Shown here in pieces: positions 29,376 to 40,447 of a stretch of 64,000 bases of DNA. Position 1 is the first letter of the stretch, and the number at the start of each line of letters is the position of its first letter. Origin of the DNA: Arachis hypogaea (lineage: Eukaryota; Streptophyta; Magnoliopsida; Fabales; Fabaceae); the NCBI RefSeq assembly GCF_003086295.3, contig NC_092047.1:62352054-62416053 (forward strand), given 5' to 3'. The notes under the pieces are model-generated. The model saw nothing but the letters and a program-made list of their open reading frames with translations, did no database searches and had not been told where the DNA came from. A program made the translations under genes and the position numbers.

Positions 29376-31591
29376 ATGAGCAGGAGCAAGGACAAGAACA
29401 TTCTTGTTGAAGCAGATCCTGAACCTGAAAAGACTCTGAAAAGGAAACTAAGAGAAGTTAAAATACAACAATCCAGAGACAACCTTACAGGAATTTTCAA
29501 ACAAGAAGAGGAGATGGCAGCCGAAAATAATAATAATGCAAGGAAGATGCTTGGTGACTTTACTGCACCTAATTCCAATTTACATGGAAGAAGTATCTCC
29601 ATTCCTGCCATTGGAGCAAACAATTTTGAGCTGAAAGCTCAATTAGTTTCTCTGATGCAACAGAACTGCAAGTTTCATCAACTTCCATCAAAAGATCCTT
29701 TTCAGTTCTTAACTGAATTCTTGCAAATCTATGATACTGTTAAGACTAATGGAGTAGATCCTGAAGTCTACAGGCTCATGTTTTTCCCGTTTGCTGTGAG
29801 AGACAGAGCTAGAATATGGTTGGATTCTCAACCTAAAGATAGCCTGAACTCTTGGGATAAGCTGGTCACAGCTTTCTTAGCCAAGTTCTTTCCTCCTCAA
29901 AAGCTTAGTAAGCTTAGAGTGGATGTTCAAACCTTCAGACAGAAAGAAGGTGAATCCCTCTATGAAGCTTGGGAGAGATACAAGTAACTGACCAAAAAGT
30001 GTCCTTCTGACATGCTTTCAGAATGGACCATCCTGGATATATTCTATGATGGTCTGTCTGAATTAGCTAAGATGTCATTGGATACTTCTGCAGGTGGATC
30101 CATTCACCTAAAGAAAACGCCTGCAGAAGCTCAAGAACTTATTGACATGGTTGCTAACAAGCAGTTTATGTACACTTCTGAGAGGAATCCTGTGAGTAAT
30201 GGGACGCCTCAGAAGAAGGGGGTTCTTGAAATTGATGTTCTGAATGCCACATTGGCTCAGAACAAACTATTGACTCAGCAAGTCAATATGATTTCTCAGA
30301 GTCTGAATGGAATGCAAGCTGCATCCAACAGTACTCAAGAGGCATCTTCTGAACAAGAAGCTTATGATCCTGAAAACCCTGCAATAGCAGAGGTAAATTA
30401 TATGGGTAAACCTTATGGAAACACCTATAACCCCTCATGGAGAAATCACCCAAATTTCTCATGGAAGGATCAACAAAAGCCTCAACAAGGCTTTAATAAT
30501 GGTGGACGAAACAGGTTTAGCAATAGCAAGCCTTTTCCATCATCTTCTCAGCAACAGACAGAGAACTCTGAACAAAATACCTCTAATTTAGCAAACTTAG
30601 TATGTTCAAGGCTACTCTAAGTTTCATGAGTGAAACAAGGTCCTCCATAAGAAATTTGGAGGCACAAGTGGGCCAGCTGAGTAAGAAAGTCACTGAAACA
30701 CCTCCTAGTACTCTCCCAAGCAATACAGAAGAGAATCCAAAGAGAGAGTGCAAGGCCATTGATATATCAATCATGGCCGAACCCACAAAAGAGGAAGACC
30801 TCCTGGGACGTCCAGTGATCAACAAGGAGTTTCCCTCTGAGGAACCAAAGGAATCTGAGGCTCATCTAGAGACCATAAAGATTCCAATGAACCTCTTTAT
30901 GCCCTTCATGAGCTTTGATGAGTATTCTTCTTCTGAAGAGAATGAGGATGTTACTGAAGAGCAAGTTGCCGAGTACCTTGGTACAATCATGAAGCTGAAT
31001 GCCAAATTATTTGGCAATGAGACTTGGGAAGATGAACCTCCCTTGCTCATCAATGAACTGAATGATCTGGATCAACTAACATTACCTTAGAAGAAACAGG
31101 ATCCTGGAAAGTTCCTAATACCTTGTACCATAGGCACCATGACCTTTGAGAAGGCTCTATGCGACCTTGGGTCAGGGATAAACCTCATGCCCCTCTCTGT
31201 AATGGAGAAATTGGGAATCTTTGAGGTGCAAGCTGCCAGAATCTCATTAGAGATGGCAGACAACTCCAGAAAACAGGCTTATGGACTAGTGGAGGACGTG
31301 TTAGTAAAGGTTGAAGGCCTTTACATCCCTGCTGATTTCATAATCCTAGACCCTGGAAAGGATGAGGATGAACCCATCATCCTTGGAAGACCCTTCCTAA
31401 CCACAGCAAGAGCTGTGATTGATGTGGACAGAGGAAAGTTGGTCCTTCAACTGAATGAGGACAACCTTGTGTTTAAAACTCAAGGATCTCCTTCTGTAAC
31501 AATAGAGAGGAAGCATGAAAAGCTTCTCTCAGTACAGAGTCAACTAAAGCCCCCACAGTCAAACTCTAAGTTTGGTGTTGGGAGTCTATAA
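29376..31591 (+). pseudogene. gag-pro: F3 Gag-protease (broken)
   Basis: Starts ATGAGCAGGAGCAAGG like F1 and follows it along the whole length: capsid motifs, the N/Q-rich region, protease CDLGSGINLMPLS and ILGRPFLTTA. Lesions: TAA at about 29986 in the AWERYK motif (a Gln codon in F1), a small deletion and frameshift near 30603-30625, and TAG near 31088 (a CAG in F1). The last codons run on past the F1 stop into SKFGVGSL. It cannot make a full protein. Confidence 0.92.
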
Positions 31592-31647
31592 AATTGACTT
31601 GATCACCTGTGTGGCTCCATGAGAGCCCACTGTCAAGCTATTGACAT

Positions 31648-31677
31648 TAAAGAAGCGCTTGTTGGGAGGCAACCCAA
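31648..31677 (+). other. Post-coding hairpin, loop AGGCAA (F3)
   Basis: AAAGAAGCGCTTG, stem TTGGG, loop AGGCAA, stem CCCAA, as in F1. Confidence 0.65.
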
Positions 31678-31822
31678 TTTTTATTTATCTAATTTTATTT
31701 TTATTTTATTGTTCTTTCATGTTTTATTAGGTTCATGATCATGTGGAGTCACAAAATAAATCAAAAAATTTAAAACAGAATCAAAAACAGCAGAAGAAAA
31801 ATCACACCCTGGAAGAAGGACT

Positions 31823-31967
31823 TACTGGCGTTTAAACGCCAGTAAGAAGCATATGGCTGGCGTTCAATGCCAGAAACAAGCATGAAGTTGGCGTTCAACG
31901 CCAGAAATATGCTGCATATGGGCGTTGAACGCCCAGAACAAGCATCACTTCGGCGTCTAAACGCCAG
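31823..31967 (+). repeat. GGCGTTNAACGCC palindrome array, F3 internal
   Basis: Five units (CTGGCGTTTAAACGCCAG, TGGCGTTCAACGCCAG, GGGCGTTGAACGCCC and others) spaced by AAACAAGCAT-like linkers. Confidence 0.85.
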
Positions 31968-32401
31968 AAATGCATGCAAAGGCATTTTACATGCCTAATT
32001 GGTGCAGGGATGTAAATCCTTGACACCTCAGGATCTGTGGACCCCACAAGATCACCTCAGGATCTGTGGACCCCACAGGATCCCCACATACCTCCACTCA
32101 CCTTACCTCCTCATAATCCTATATCACCCTTTCCCAAGAACCCTTCACCAATCACCTCCAATTCCCCTCCAAAACCATCATACACCCACCTACACCTACC
32201 CACTCAAAATTCAAACCATCACTCCCTCCTTTTTACATATCATAACCACCTTAAACCCCCAGTGGCCGAACCCTTCCCACACCTCCATCTCCTCCATCTC
32301 TTCTTTTCTCATCATTCCTTTCTTCTTTTGCTCGAGGACGAGCAAACATTCTAAGTTTGGTGTGGAAAAAGTATTGCTTTTTTGTTTTTCCATAACCATT
32401 G

Positions 32402-32747
32402 ATGGCACCTAAGGCCAGAGAAACCTCTAGAGAGAGGAAATGAAAGACAAAAGCCTCCACCTCCAAGTCATAAGAGATGGAGAGATTCATCTCAAGGGTC
32501 TATAGCTCAGTGGTAGAACATTTGACTGCAAATCAAGAGATCCCTGAGATACCTCAGGGGATACATTTTCCTCCACACAATTATTGGGAGCAACTAAGGA
32601 TAGGAGCACCAAGAGCACTCCATCATCCTCCATGAAATTAGAGAAGATCAAAGAGCTATGAAGGAGGAGCAACAAAGACAAGGAAGAGACATAGAAGAGC
32701 TCAAGGACATCATTAGTTCCTCAAGAAGGAAACGCCACCATCACTAA
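32402..32747 (+). pseudogene. F3 ORF3 remnant
   Basis: Begins ATGGCACCTAAGGCC and ends with the SSRRKRHHH tail as in F1. A TGA and a TAA (the Trp codon of ESWE in F1) interrupt the start. About 800 bases of the central domain are missing and a tRNA-Cys-like segment lies at the deletion (32496-32539). Some C-terminal coding sequence is retained, more than in F2. Confidence 0.85.
32496..32539 (+). other. Captured 5' half of tRNA-Cys (F3)
   Basis: GGGTCTATAGCTCAGTGG followed by TAGAACATTTGACTGCAAAT and CAAGAG matches plant tRNA-Cys(GCA) through the anticodon stem, with three or so transitions. The following bases do not continue into a T-arm. The left junction (TTCATCTCAA) is the same as in F2. 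Confidence 0.82.
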
Positions 32748-33871
32748 GGTGGACTCATTCCCTGTTCTCAAATTTTCTGTTTTTCGTTTTCTTTATGTTA
32801 AGTGCTTATCTATGTTAGTGTCTTATTACATGATCATTAGTATTTAGTAACTTTGTCTTAAAGTTATGAATGTCTTATGAATCCATCACCTCTCTTAAAT
32901 GAAAAATGTTTTTAATTCAAAAGAACAAGAAGTACATGAGTTACGAATTTATCCTTGAACTTAGTTTAATTATATTGATGTGGTGACAATAATTTTTGTT
33001 TTGTGAATGAATGCTTGAACAGTGCATATGCCTTTTGAAGTTGTTGTTTATGAATGTTAAATATGTTGGCTCTTGAAAGAATGATGAACAGGAGACATGT
33101 TATTTGATAATCTGAAAAATCATAAAAATGATTCTTGAAGCAAGAAAAAGCAGTGAATACAGAAAGCTTGCGAAAAAAAATAGCGAAAGAAAAGGAGAAA
33201 GAAAAAGACAAAAGCTCTTAAAACCAAAAGGCAAGAGCAAAAAGCCAATAGCCCTTAAAACCAAAAGGCAAGGGTAATAAAAAGGATCCAAGGCTTTGAG
33301 CAGCAGTGGATAGGAGGGCCTAAAGGAATAAAATCCTGGCCTAAGCGGCTAAACCAAGCTGTCCCTAACCATGTGCTTGTGGCGTGAAGGTGTCAAGTGA
33401 AAACTTGAGACTGAGAGGTTAAAGTCAAGGTCCAAAGCAAAAAGAAGAGTGTGCTTAAGAACCCAGGACACCTCTAATTGGGGATTTTAGCAAAGCTAAG
33501 TCACAATCTGAAAAGGTTCACCCAATTATGTGTCTGTGGCATTTATGTATCCGGTGGTAATACTGGAAAACAAAGTGCTTAGGGCCACGGCCAAGACTCA
33601 TAAAGTAGCTGTGTTCAAGAATCAACACACTGAACTTGGAGAATCAATAACACTATTTGAACTCTGAGTTCCTATAGATGCCAATCATTCTGAACTTCAA
33701 GGGATAAAGTGAGATGCCAAAACTATTCAAGAGGCAAAAGGCTACAAGTCCCGCTCATCTGATTGGAGCTATGTTTCATTGATATTTTGGAATTTATAGT
33801 ATATTCACTTCTTTTTATCCTATTTGATTTTCAGTTGCTTGGGGACAAGCAACAATTTAAGTTTGTTGTTG
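32748..33871 (+). other. F3 3' noncoding region
   Basis: Homologous to the F1 region. TCAAGT-GAAA-ACTTGA hairpin at 33393-33408. Ends AAGTTTGTTGTTG before the LTR, one change from F1. Confidence 0.75.
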
Positions 33872-35542
33872 TGATGAGCGGATAATTTATACGCTTTTTG
33901 GCATTGTTTTTTGTATGTTTTCAGTATGATTTAGTTAGTTTTTAGTATATTTTTATTAGTTTTTATGTTAAATTCACATTTCTGGACTTTACTATGAGTT
34001 TGTGTGTTTTTCTATGATTTCAGGTAATTTCTGGCTGAAATTGAGGGACTTGAGCAAAAATCAGATTCAGAGGTTGAAGAAGGACTGCTGATGCTGTTGG
34101 ATTCTCACCTCCCTGCACTCAAAGTAGATTTTCTGGAGCTACAGAACTCAAAATGGCGCACTTCCATTTGCGTTGGAAAGTAGACATCTAGGGCTTTTCA
34201 GCAATATATAATAGTCCATATTTTGCTCGAGTTTAGATGACGCGAAAGGGCATTGAACTCCAGTTCTACGCTGCAGTTTGGAGTTAAACGCCAGAAACAC
34301 GTCACGAACCAGAGTTGAACGCCAAAAACACGTTACAACTTGGCGTTCAACTCCAAAAGATGCCATTGCACGTGTAAACTTCAGGCTCAGTCCAAGCACA
34401 CACCAAGTGGGCCCCGGAAGTGGATTTATGCATCAATTACTTACTTCTGTAAACCCTAGTAACTAGTTTAGTATAAATAGGACTTTTTACTATTGTATTT
34501 ATATCTTCGGATCATCTTGGGACGTTTAGTTCTTAGATCATGGGGGCTGACCATTCGGCCATGCCTGAACCTTTCACTTATGTATTTTTCAACGGTAGAG
34601 TTTCTACACACCATAGATTAAGGTGTGGAGCTCTGCTGTTCCTCAAAGATTAATGCAAAGTACTACTATTTTTCTATTCAATTCAACTTATTTCGCTTCT
34701 AAGATATTCATTCGCACTTCAATATGATGGATGTGATGATCATGACAGTCATCATCATTCTCAACTTATGAATGCGTGCCTGACAACCACTTCCGTTCTA
34801 CCTTAGATTGAATGGATATCTCTTGGATATCTAATACAGGGGACCGAGTCCGAGATATTAGTGTCTTCGTGGTATAAGTTAGAACCCATGGATGGCCATT
34901 CCTAAGATCCGGAAAGTCTAAACCTTGTCTGTGGTATTCCGAGTAGGATCTGGGAAGGGATGGCTGTGACGAACTTCAAATTCGTGAGTGCTGGGCGTAG
35001 TGACAGACGGAAAAGGAGGGTGAATCCTATTCCAGTATGATCGAGAACCTCCAGATGATTAGCCGTGCCGTAACAGAGCATTTGGACCATTTTCACAGAG
35101 AGGATGGGATGTAGCCATTGACAACAGTGATGCCCTACATAAAGCTTGCCATAGAAAGGAGTAAGATTGATTGGATGAAGACAGCAGGAAAGCAGAGGTT
35201 CAAAGGAATGAAAGCATCTCTATTCGCTTATCTGAAATTCTCACCAATGATATACATAAGTATCTTTATCTTTATTTTCTGTTTATTTATTATTATTATT
35301 CGAAAACTCCATAACCATTTAATATCCGCCTGACTGAGATTTACAAGATGACCATAGCTTGCTTCATACCAACAATCTGCGTGGGATCGACCCTTACTCA
35401 CGTAAGGTTTATTACTTGGACGACCCAGTGCACTTGCTGGTTAGTTGTACGAAGTTGTGAAACAGATATAAGATCATGAACGTGCGTGTTGAGTTTTTAG
35501 TGCCGTTACCAAGGAATGGAATGATCACGATTTCGCATACCA
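33872..35542 (+). repeat. F3 3' LTR
   Basis: 1671 bases, the same length as the 5' LTR, with five differences in the first 150 bases compared. TATAAATAG and the U5 hairpin are conserved. Confidence 0.93.
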
Positions 35543-35990
35543 CTCACAGAAGTGAGGTCGATCCCATAGGGATTGATGGATTAAGCAACTTTAGTATGGT
35601 GATGAATTTAGTTAAGCAAATATTTGATGAATTGGGTAAAATTTAATTAACAGAAAGGAAATTGCAAGTAAGCTAGAGTGCAGAATGAAAATTTGATAGA
35701 AAAGTAAATTGCAGGAAGCATAAATGGCTGAAACTTAAAGTGCAAGAAATTAAAATAGCTAAAACTTAAATTGCAAGAAAGGTAAATAACTGAAACTTAA
35801 AGCGCAAGCAATTTGAATTGCAGAATCTGAATTGCCAGGAAATTTAAATTGCATGAAGAATAAAGGGATTTGGGTGCTGGGAATCAAATCAGAATTGGAA
35901 ATTGTAGATTGCAGTAAATCAAAGAACTCTAAGGTGAAGAAATTCAGAAAAATTGATCAATTAGGGTTCCAGTACCAAAACGGAAACAAA

Positions 35991-36180
35991 AAAATTGTAG
36001 AAGAAGAAAAATAGAAAGAAAACTCAGATCAGATCTTCAATCTCTAAAACAGAAAAGGAAAATTGCAAAAGAAGAAAAACAAAAAGAAAACTCATATCAG
36101 ATCTTCAGTTCTAGAAAAGGAAAATTGCAGAAGAAGAAAAACAGAAAGAAAACTCAAATCAGATCTTCAATTCTAGAATT
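35991..36180 (-). repeat. Tandem repeat of about 63 bases, three copies, in G1 LTR
   Basis: Three units contain AAAATTGCAGAAGAAGAAAA, then GAAAGAAAACTC and ATCAGATCTTCA, starting near 35992, 36058 and 36121, and differ slightly from each other. Confidence 0.8.
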
Positions 36181-36233
36181 CTAAAAAGGAAGAAAAATAA
36201 AAGAGAAAGACCCTAATGAAATCAAATTCTTCT

Positions 36234-36242
36234 CTATTTATA
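36234..36242 (-). promoter_or_regulatory. LTR TATA-like box (G1)
   Basis: TATAAATAG on the minus strand, about 90 bases downstream of the palindrome array. Identical to the F-type box. Confidence 0.5.
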
Positions 36243-36329
36243 CACTTTTCAATTCTGTCATTCAGTACTTGGAGTGGGCTTTTTGCCCTTTTATGAAGTG
36301 GATCAGAGATGGGTAGTTGGTTGCAGCTT

Positions 36330-36890
36330 CCAGGGGAACGTAGCGTTCTGAAAGAGAGCGCAACGTTCATTCACCCACGGGTACGCGTCTACTGCGCGTG
36401 CGCGTCATTGTAAGCTGCATGCTTATCATGCGTACATGTGCTTTGCGCCCATGCGTCCCTTTGCATTTTTGTATACCGATGCGTACGTGTCACCTACGCG
36501 TACGCGTCATTGCCATCTTTAGCTTCCATCATGCTTGCGCGCACCACTCACGCGTGTGCGTCCTTGATAGCGTTCTTCAAACGAGCGCTACGTTGGTGCC
36601 AGGAACGCTGACCATGCGTGCACGTCCTCTGCACGTGCACGTGGATAGCAAAATTTTGATTACAAGCTTCCGCGCCACTCACGCGTAAGCGTGCTTCATT
36701 CCAGATTCTCCATCGACGCTTGCGCGTCGTGTACGCATGCGCGTCGGTTGCGAAACTTTCAATTCCAAATTCAAATCTTCCTGATAATGCTCACTCAAAT
36801 AACGTAGTGCTCCCTTTGCAAATGAGCGCAAATCACTTCCACGCGTACGCGTCGCTAAAGGGTGTGGCGTTCTCTATTTGAGCGCAGCGT
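36330..36890 (-). repeat. GC palindrome array in G1 U3
   Basis: Repeated ACGCGTACGCGTC, CTGCGCGTGCGCGTC and TGCACGTGCACG alternate with GAACGTAGCGTTC- and GAGCGCAACGTT-like units. The AT-rich flanks make the array stand out. It lies just upstream of the LTR TATA box. Confidence 0.8.
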
Positions 36891-37170
36891 TACTCTGCAC
36901 TGCATCTCTTTCTCTTCATTTTTTGACCTAAAATCAACCAAACAAGTAATCAAAGTCTCACCAAAATCACAAGGTTTTGCATCATTCATAATAATCACCT
37001 AATTCTTGCATAAATCTCATGATTTTGCATAAAATTAATGATGTTTGATTAAATCAAGATAAACATGAAATTCCACTCCAATCCCTTACTTATTGTGCAA
37101 GAAAGTGCATAAAACCTAATGAAACAAATAAAAAATGCTTGTGAAACTAGCATAAGATGACTTGTCATCA

Positions 37171-38240
37171 GTAACAACCCAACATTTTCCAAGAATCACC
37201 CAATTGTGCTTCACACCATTCTTGAACTCCAATTCTTGAATTGTTCTTCTTGAAGGGCCTTAGATTCTCTTGGCAACCAACACCCCTTCCTCCACCATGT
37301 ACCAACCCAAGAAAGATTTTGAGTTGGTAGTCCATCTCCAAGAGAGCATATTCATAGGGGCCAATGAAGTTCCTAGATGAAATTTCCACCCACTCAATAT
37401 GCTCTTGGTTGTCAATTCCTTCCTCACCAACCTCTTCCTCCTCTTCCCCATTACTCACATCATAACAAAGAGGTTGTGAGAAGTCTACCTCCATGTCTTT
37501 CTCAAGCTCAAGGGGAAGAGGTTCATTAGGATCTTTAAAGGGATTGATTAAGAAGGACAAAAAATCATCAATGATGGAATCCTCATCTTGATCAATCTCC
37601 CTCATATCTTCCCTTCTCTCCTCTGGCTCACTTATCTCACCTTCCTCCTTATGTTGTGCTTCAAACCTTAGCTCCTCTTCATTCACTTGACATTCCATGA
37701 TCTCCTCTTCTCTACGCCTTTCTATTGCTCCTTCACACTCTTCAAGAGGAGTGCCTTGATCGGATGAGCGTAGTAGAACTAAGCAGTTCACTGCTTCGGC
37801 TATGATAGCCATGAATTGCCTTTGTGTGCTCCAGAATCCTTCTTGCTCTTGGAGAAAAGCTTGAAGGTCTTAATGGTCTTGGGCCAAGGGTGTGAAAGCT
37901 TCACATTGGGATAAGAGGGAAGGTTCATTGGTTGGGAAGAAGGTTGGATATATGGGAGGTGATTCATGTTGGTGAATATCATGAGGTGGCATGTGAGAAG
38001 GTGTATGGTGGTGGTGGTGTGGTGTTTGAAAATGTGGTGATTGAGGGTTATGTTGAGGGTATAGGTCATAGGCATATGGTAATGAAGGTATGTAATCATT
38101 GTGAAATTCACCATATCCTTGGGTTGGGTATGCATATTGGGGAGGGTTTGATTCATTGTTGTATAGAGGAGGTTGCTCCTCCCAAAGTAGATGCTCCAAT
38201 CACATGATGCAATCCAAAATTGAAGTTATCAAACCCTACA
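37171..38240 (-). pseudogene. U2 unknown gene (cut by G1)
   Basis: Minus strand. The N-terminal part is Tyr/Pro/His-rich (NNESNPPQYAYPTQGYGEF, SPHFQTPHHHHHTPSHMPP). A TAA near 37870 interrupts it; then comes a helical segment (DLQAFLQEQEGF, IIAEAVNCLV), a long Glu/Asp-rich stretch, and WVEISSRNFIGPYEYALLEMDYQLK, where the last block parallels FEYGLLETDGQL of U1. The C-terminal domain is removed by the G1 insertion after KMLGCY. I do not recognise the family. The shared layout with U1 (aromatic/Pro N-terminus, helical block, acidic block, YALLE/YGLLE block) supports homology. Confidence 0.7.
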
Positions 38241-38434
38241 AAATAATCACAACCAAACTCCAAACCAAGAGGGTGATAACTCATAGAGAAAATAGAAAAT
38301 AAAAACTAAAGACATCAATTAACAAAATAAACAAAATCTTAATTACCAACAAAAGCAAATAAACAACAAAAAAGTATCTATTCACACTATGGACATATTT
38401 ACAACAACCAAAATATAGCACTCATGACGCTAGC

Positions 38435-38452
38435 TCCTCGGCAACGGCGCTA
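38435..38452 (-). other. U2 primer-binding site (tRNA-Asp-like)
   Basis: On the minus strand TAGCGCCGTTGCCGAGGA follows the LTR end CATTATCA by three bases. It has two mismatches to the tRNA-Asp complement. Confidence 0.78.
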
Positions 38453-38455
38453 ATT

Positions 38456-40066
38456 TGATAATGAGTGTTTTATCGCTGATTTAGAGTTTCTCAAAATGGA
38501 ATTCCTTCGTTAGTAGTATAGTCCAAATCAACAATAAAATCTCACAATCAAAATTCAATCCAAAAGATGTCACAATTCAATACAAAATATAACCGAGAGT
38601 ATTTTGACTCCCGGGTCGTTCTCCCAAGGAACTAATGCCAACAAGTGCACAATTTTGGTTGCAAGAACAAAGGGGTTTTCTCAAAAAGGAAACAAACAAT
38701 CAAGAAATAAAAGAACTATACAAAATTGCAATTAATAAAGTAATGAAAGAACGAAAGAACTATGTATGTAATATAAACAAGTAATGCTATAAAGTAATGG
38801 AAAAGCGGTTCAAAACATAAATGAAACCTTGACTTGGGATAAGTTATAGAATCCCTTCCTTGCCATAACTACAACTATGATAGTTATGATGGATTAATCT
38901 CACTAAGTCAACCCTCACATCGGAGAGTAAGTTCAATGAGCATAAGTGTTCTTAATCCACAAATCCTAGCTTGCTTGCTAATTACCTTAGCAACAAATTA
39001 GCGTTAGTGGGAACAAGAAAAATTAACAACCCAAGAATTATCACTAAATGTTGGAAATTATGGCTCTAGTAATCCATACACTCATTTCTCCCAAGCCAAG
39101 GGGTGGAAATTATCCCATAATCAAAATTGACATTTCATTAAACACATAGAGGGCATAAACATAAAACATGGAAAAATTGGTAAATTAAGGAAAGCTATGA
39201 ACCACAAATGCTCAAAATCAATAAAGGCAACTCAAACAAACATATAAAGACCATCAAACATCAAATTAAACAACTAGAAATCAAAATTGCAAAACTATGT
39301 ATATATTGGCAAAGGAAATGAAAACATATGGAAGTGTAGAACAAGAAATGTAAATAAAAGAGAAATTAAAGAAATACTTACAATGCAATTGCTATAATCC
39401 AAAATCAAACTTGAAGTATAAAATACTACAAACCCTAATTAAAACCCTAAGAGAGAATTTTCTATACTACTCTACTCCTACTCCTACTCCTACTATGTGT
39501 TTCTACCCTACAAGTGAGCTCTCTTTCATATGACATGAAGTTTCCTTCATATAGCACTTGATTTCAGCCTCCAAGCCTTTAGAAATGGGCGAAGAAAAGC
39601 CCCAAAAATCACCCCCAACATGCTGCATTAATGAAGTCACGTGACTGCAGTGACGCATACGCGTGGATCACGCATACGTGTTGTTTGGCGAAATGTGCTC
39701 CCACGCGTACGCGTCGCCAAACTTGCCCGCGTGTGCGTACGTACGCATCATTGTGCGTATGCACGGAAGCTAAATCTTCCAAAACTTTATTTCTTCATGC
39801 TTTCACCCTTTTTGCATGCTTTTCCATCACTTCTTCTATCCATATTAGCCTTGCGATCCTGAAATTACTCATCAAACACATCAAGGCACCCAATGGAATG
39901 AAAGCGAAATAAAATTGGTTAAATTAAGCACAAAATAGCATATTTTCACAATTAAGCTCAATTTAGGGAGAAAACACAAAAGCATGCTATTTAGATGAAT
40001 AAATGTGGGTTTATGTGATGAAATCCAATCAAATCAAACCAAAATATACCGAAAAATATGGACTCA
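38456..40066 (-). repeat. U2 5' LTR
   Basis: 1611 bases; the minus strand starts TGAGTCCATATTTTTCGG at 40066 and ends CACTCATTATCA. It is distantly similar to U1 near its start (AAATAGCATG, TTGTGCTTAA, TGCCTTGATGTGTTTG). U5 hairpin CCGGGAG-loop-CTCTCGG at 38593-38614 after GAACGACC. A GC palindrome array lies at 39648-39765. Confidence 0.82.
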
Positions 40067-40447
40067 TCCCTTAATGTTGCATAGAAGGAGAGAGATCTGA
40101 AGGCTGATCCAGCTAAGAACCTAGACAGAGATGCTAGTCTTCCATTGAGCTGCTGGACTTCTTTGACACAGGTCGGACTTTTCATGCGAAGTATGGCCTG
40201 ACACTTATCTGGGTTTGCTTCGATTCTGCTTTAGGTGAGCATGAAGCCCAAGAATTTGCCAGCTTCTAGTGCATTTTGCAGAATTAAGTCTCATCACATG
40301 CTTTATTATGGTATCGAACACTTCAGTGAGGTCGGCTAGTAACGTTTCCTCGCTTTGTGTCTTTACCAGCATGTCATCGACGTAAACTTCCATTAGCTTC
40401 CCAATGTGATCGGCAAAAACTTTGTTCATCAGTCTTTGATAGGTAGC
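40067..40447 (-). pseudogene. pol: T pol fragment: reverse transcriptase catalytic region
   Basis: Minus-strand coding sequence runs from ATYQRLMNKVFADHIGK through the catalytic YVDDMLVKT to FLAGSAFRSLSFYATL, typical of Tat/Ogre-type reverse transcriptase. The frame changes near 40265 (an indel) between LNSAKCT and the next block. It is bounded by U2 on the left and F4 on the right. Confidence 0.87.

Larger units (their letters stand above)
25767..35542 (+). mobile_element. F3: FIDEL-like element without pol
   Basis: 9776 bases flanked by CTCAC (25762-25766 and 35543-35547), inserted in the U5 region of the G1 LTR. The order is LTR (1671), PBS, leader, broken gag-pro, hairpin, palindrome array, ORF3 remnant with tRNA-Cys half, 3' noncoding region, LTR (1671). 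No reverse transcriptase or integrase. Confidence 0.93.
35548..37170 (-). repeat. G1 5' LTR, main part
   Basis: Minus-strand LTR starting TGATGACAAGTCATC at 37170. With 25695-25766 the LTR totals about 1.7 kb. It inserts into the U2 gene; the predicted duplication is GTAAC (37171-37175). TATAAATAG lies at 36234-36242 on the minus strand, with a GC palindrome array upstream of it. A region of degenerate AAATTGCAAGAAA repeats lies at 35640-35860. Confidence 0.88.
37171..40066 (-). mobile_element. U2: LTR element with an unknown gene, 5' part
   Basis: Minus strand. LTR (38456-40066), modified PBS, then a homologue of the U1 unknown gene, cut at 37171 by G1. The remainder should lie left of the window. 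It is inserted in the pol gene of T; the predicted duplication is TCCCT (40067-40071). Confidence 0.82.

Noticed and set aside
37168..38240. The U2 and U1 gene as a captured host gene.
   Set aside because: Homologous copies lie in the same slot of two different LTR families, with no introns or host flanks seen. An element gene is more likely, although I cannot exclude an old capture.
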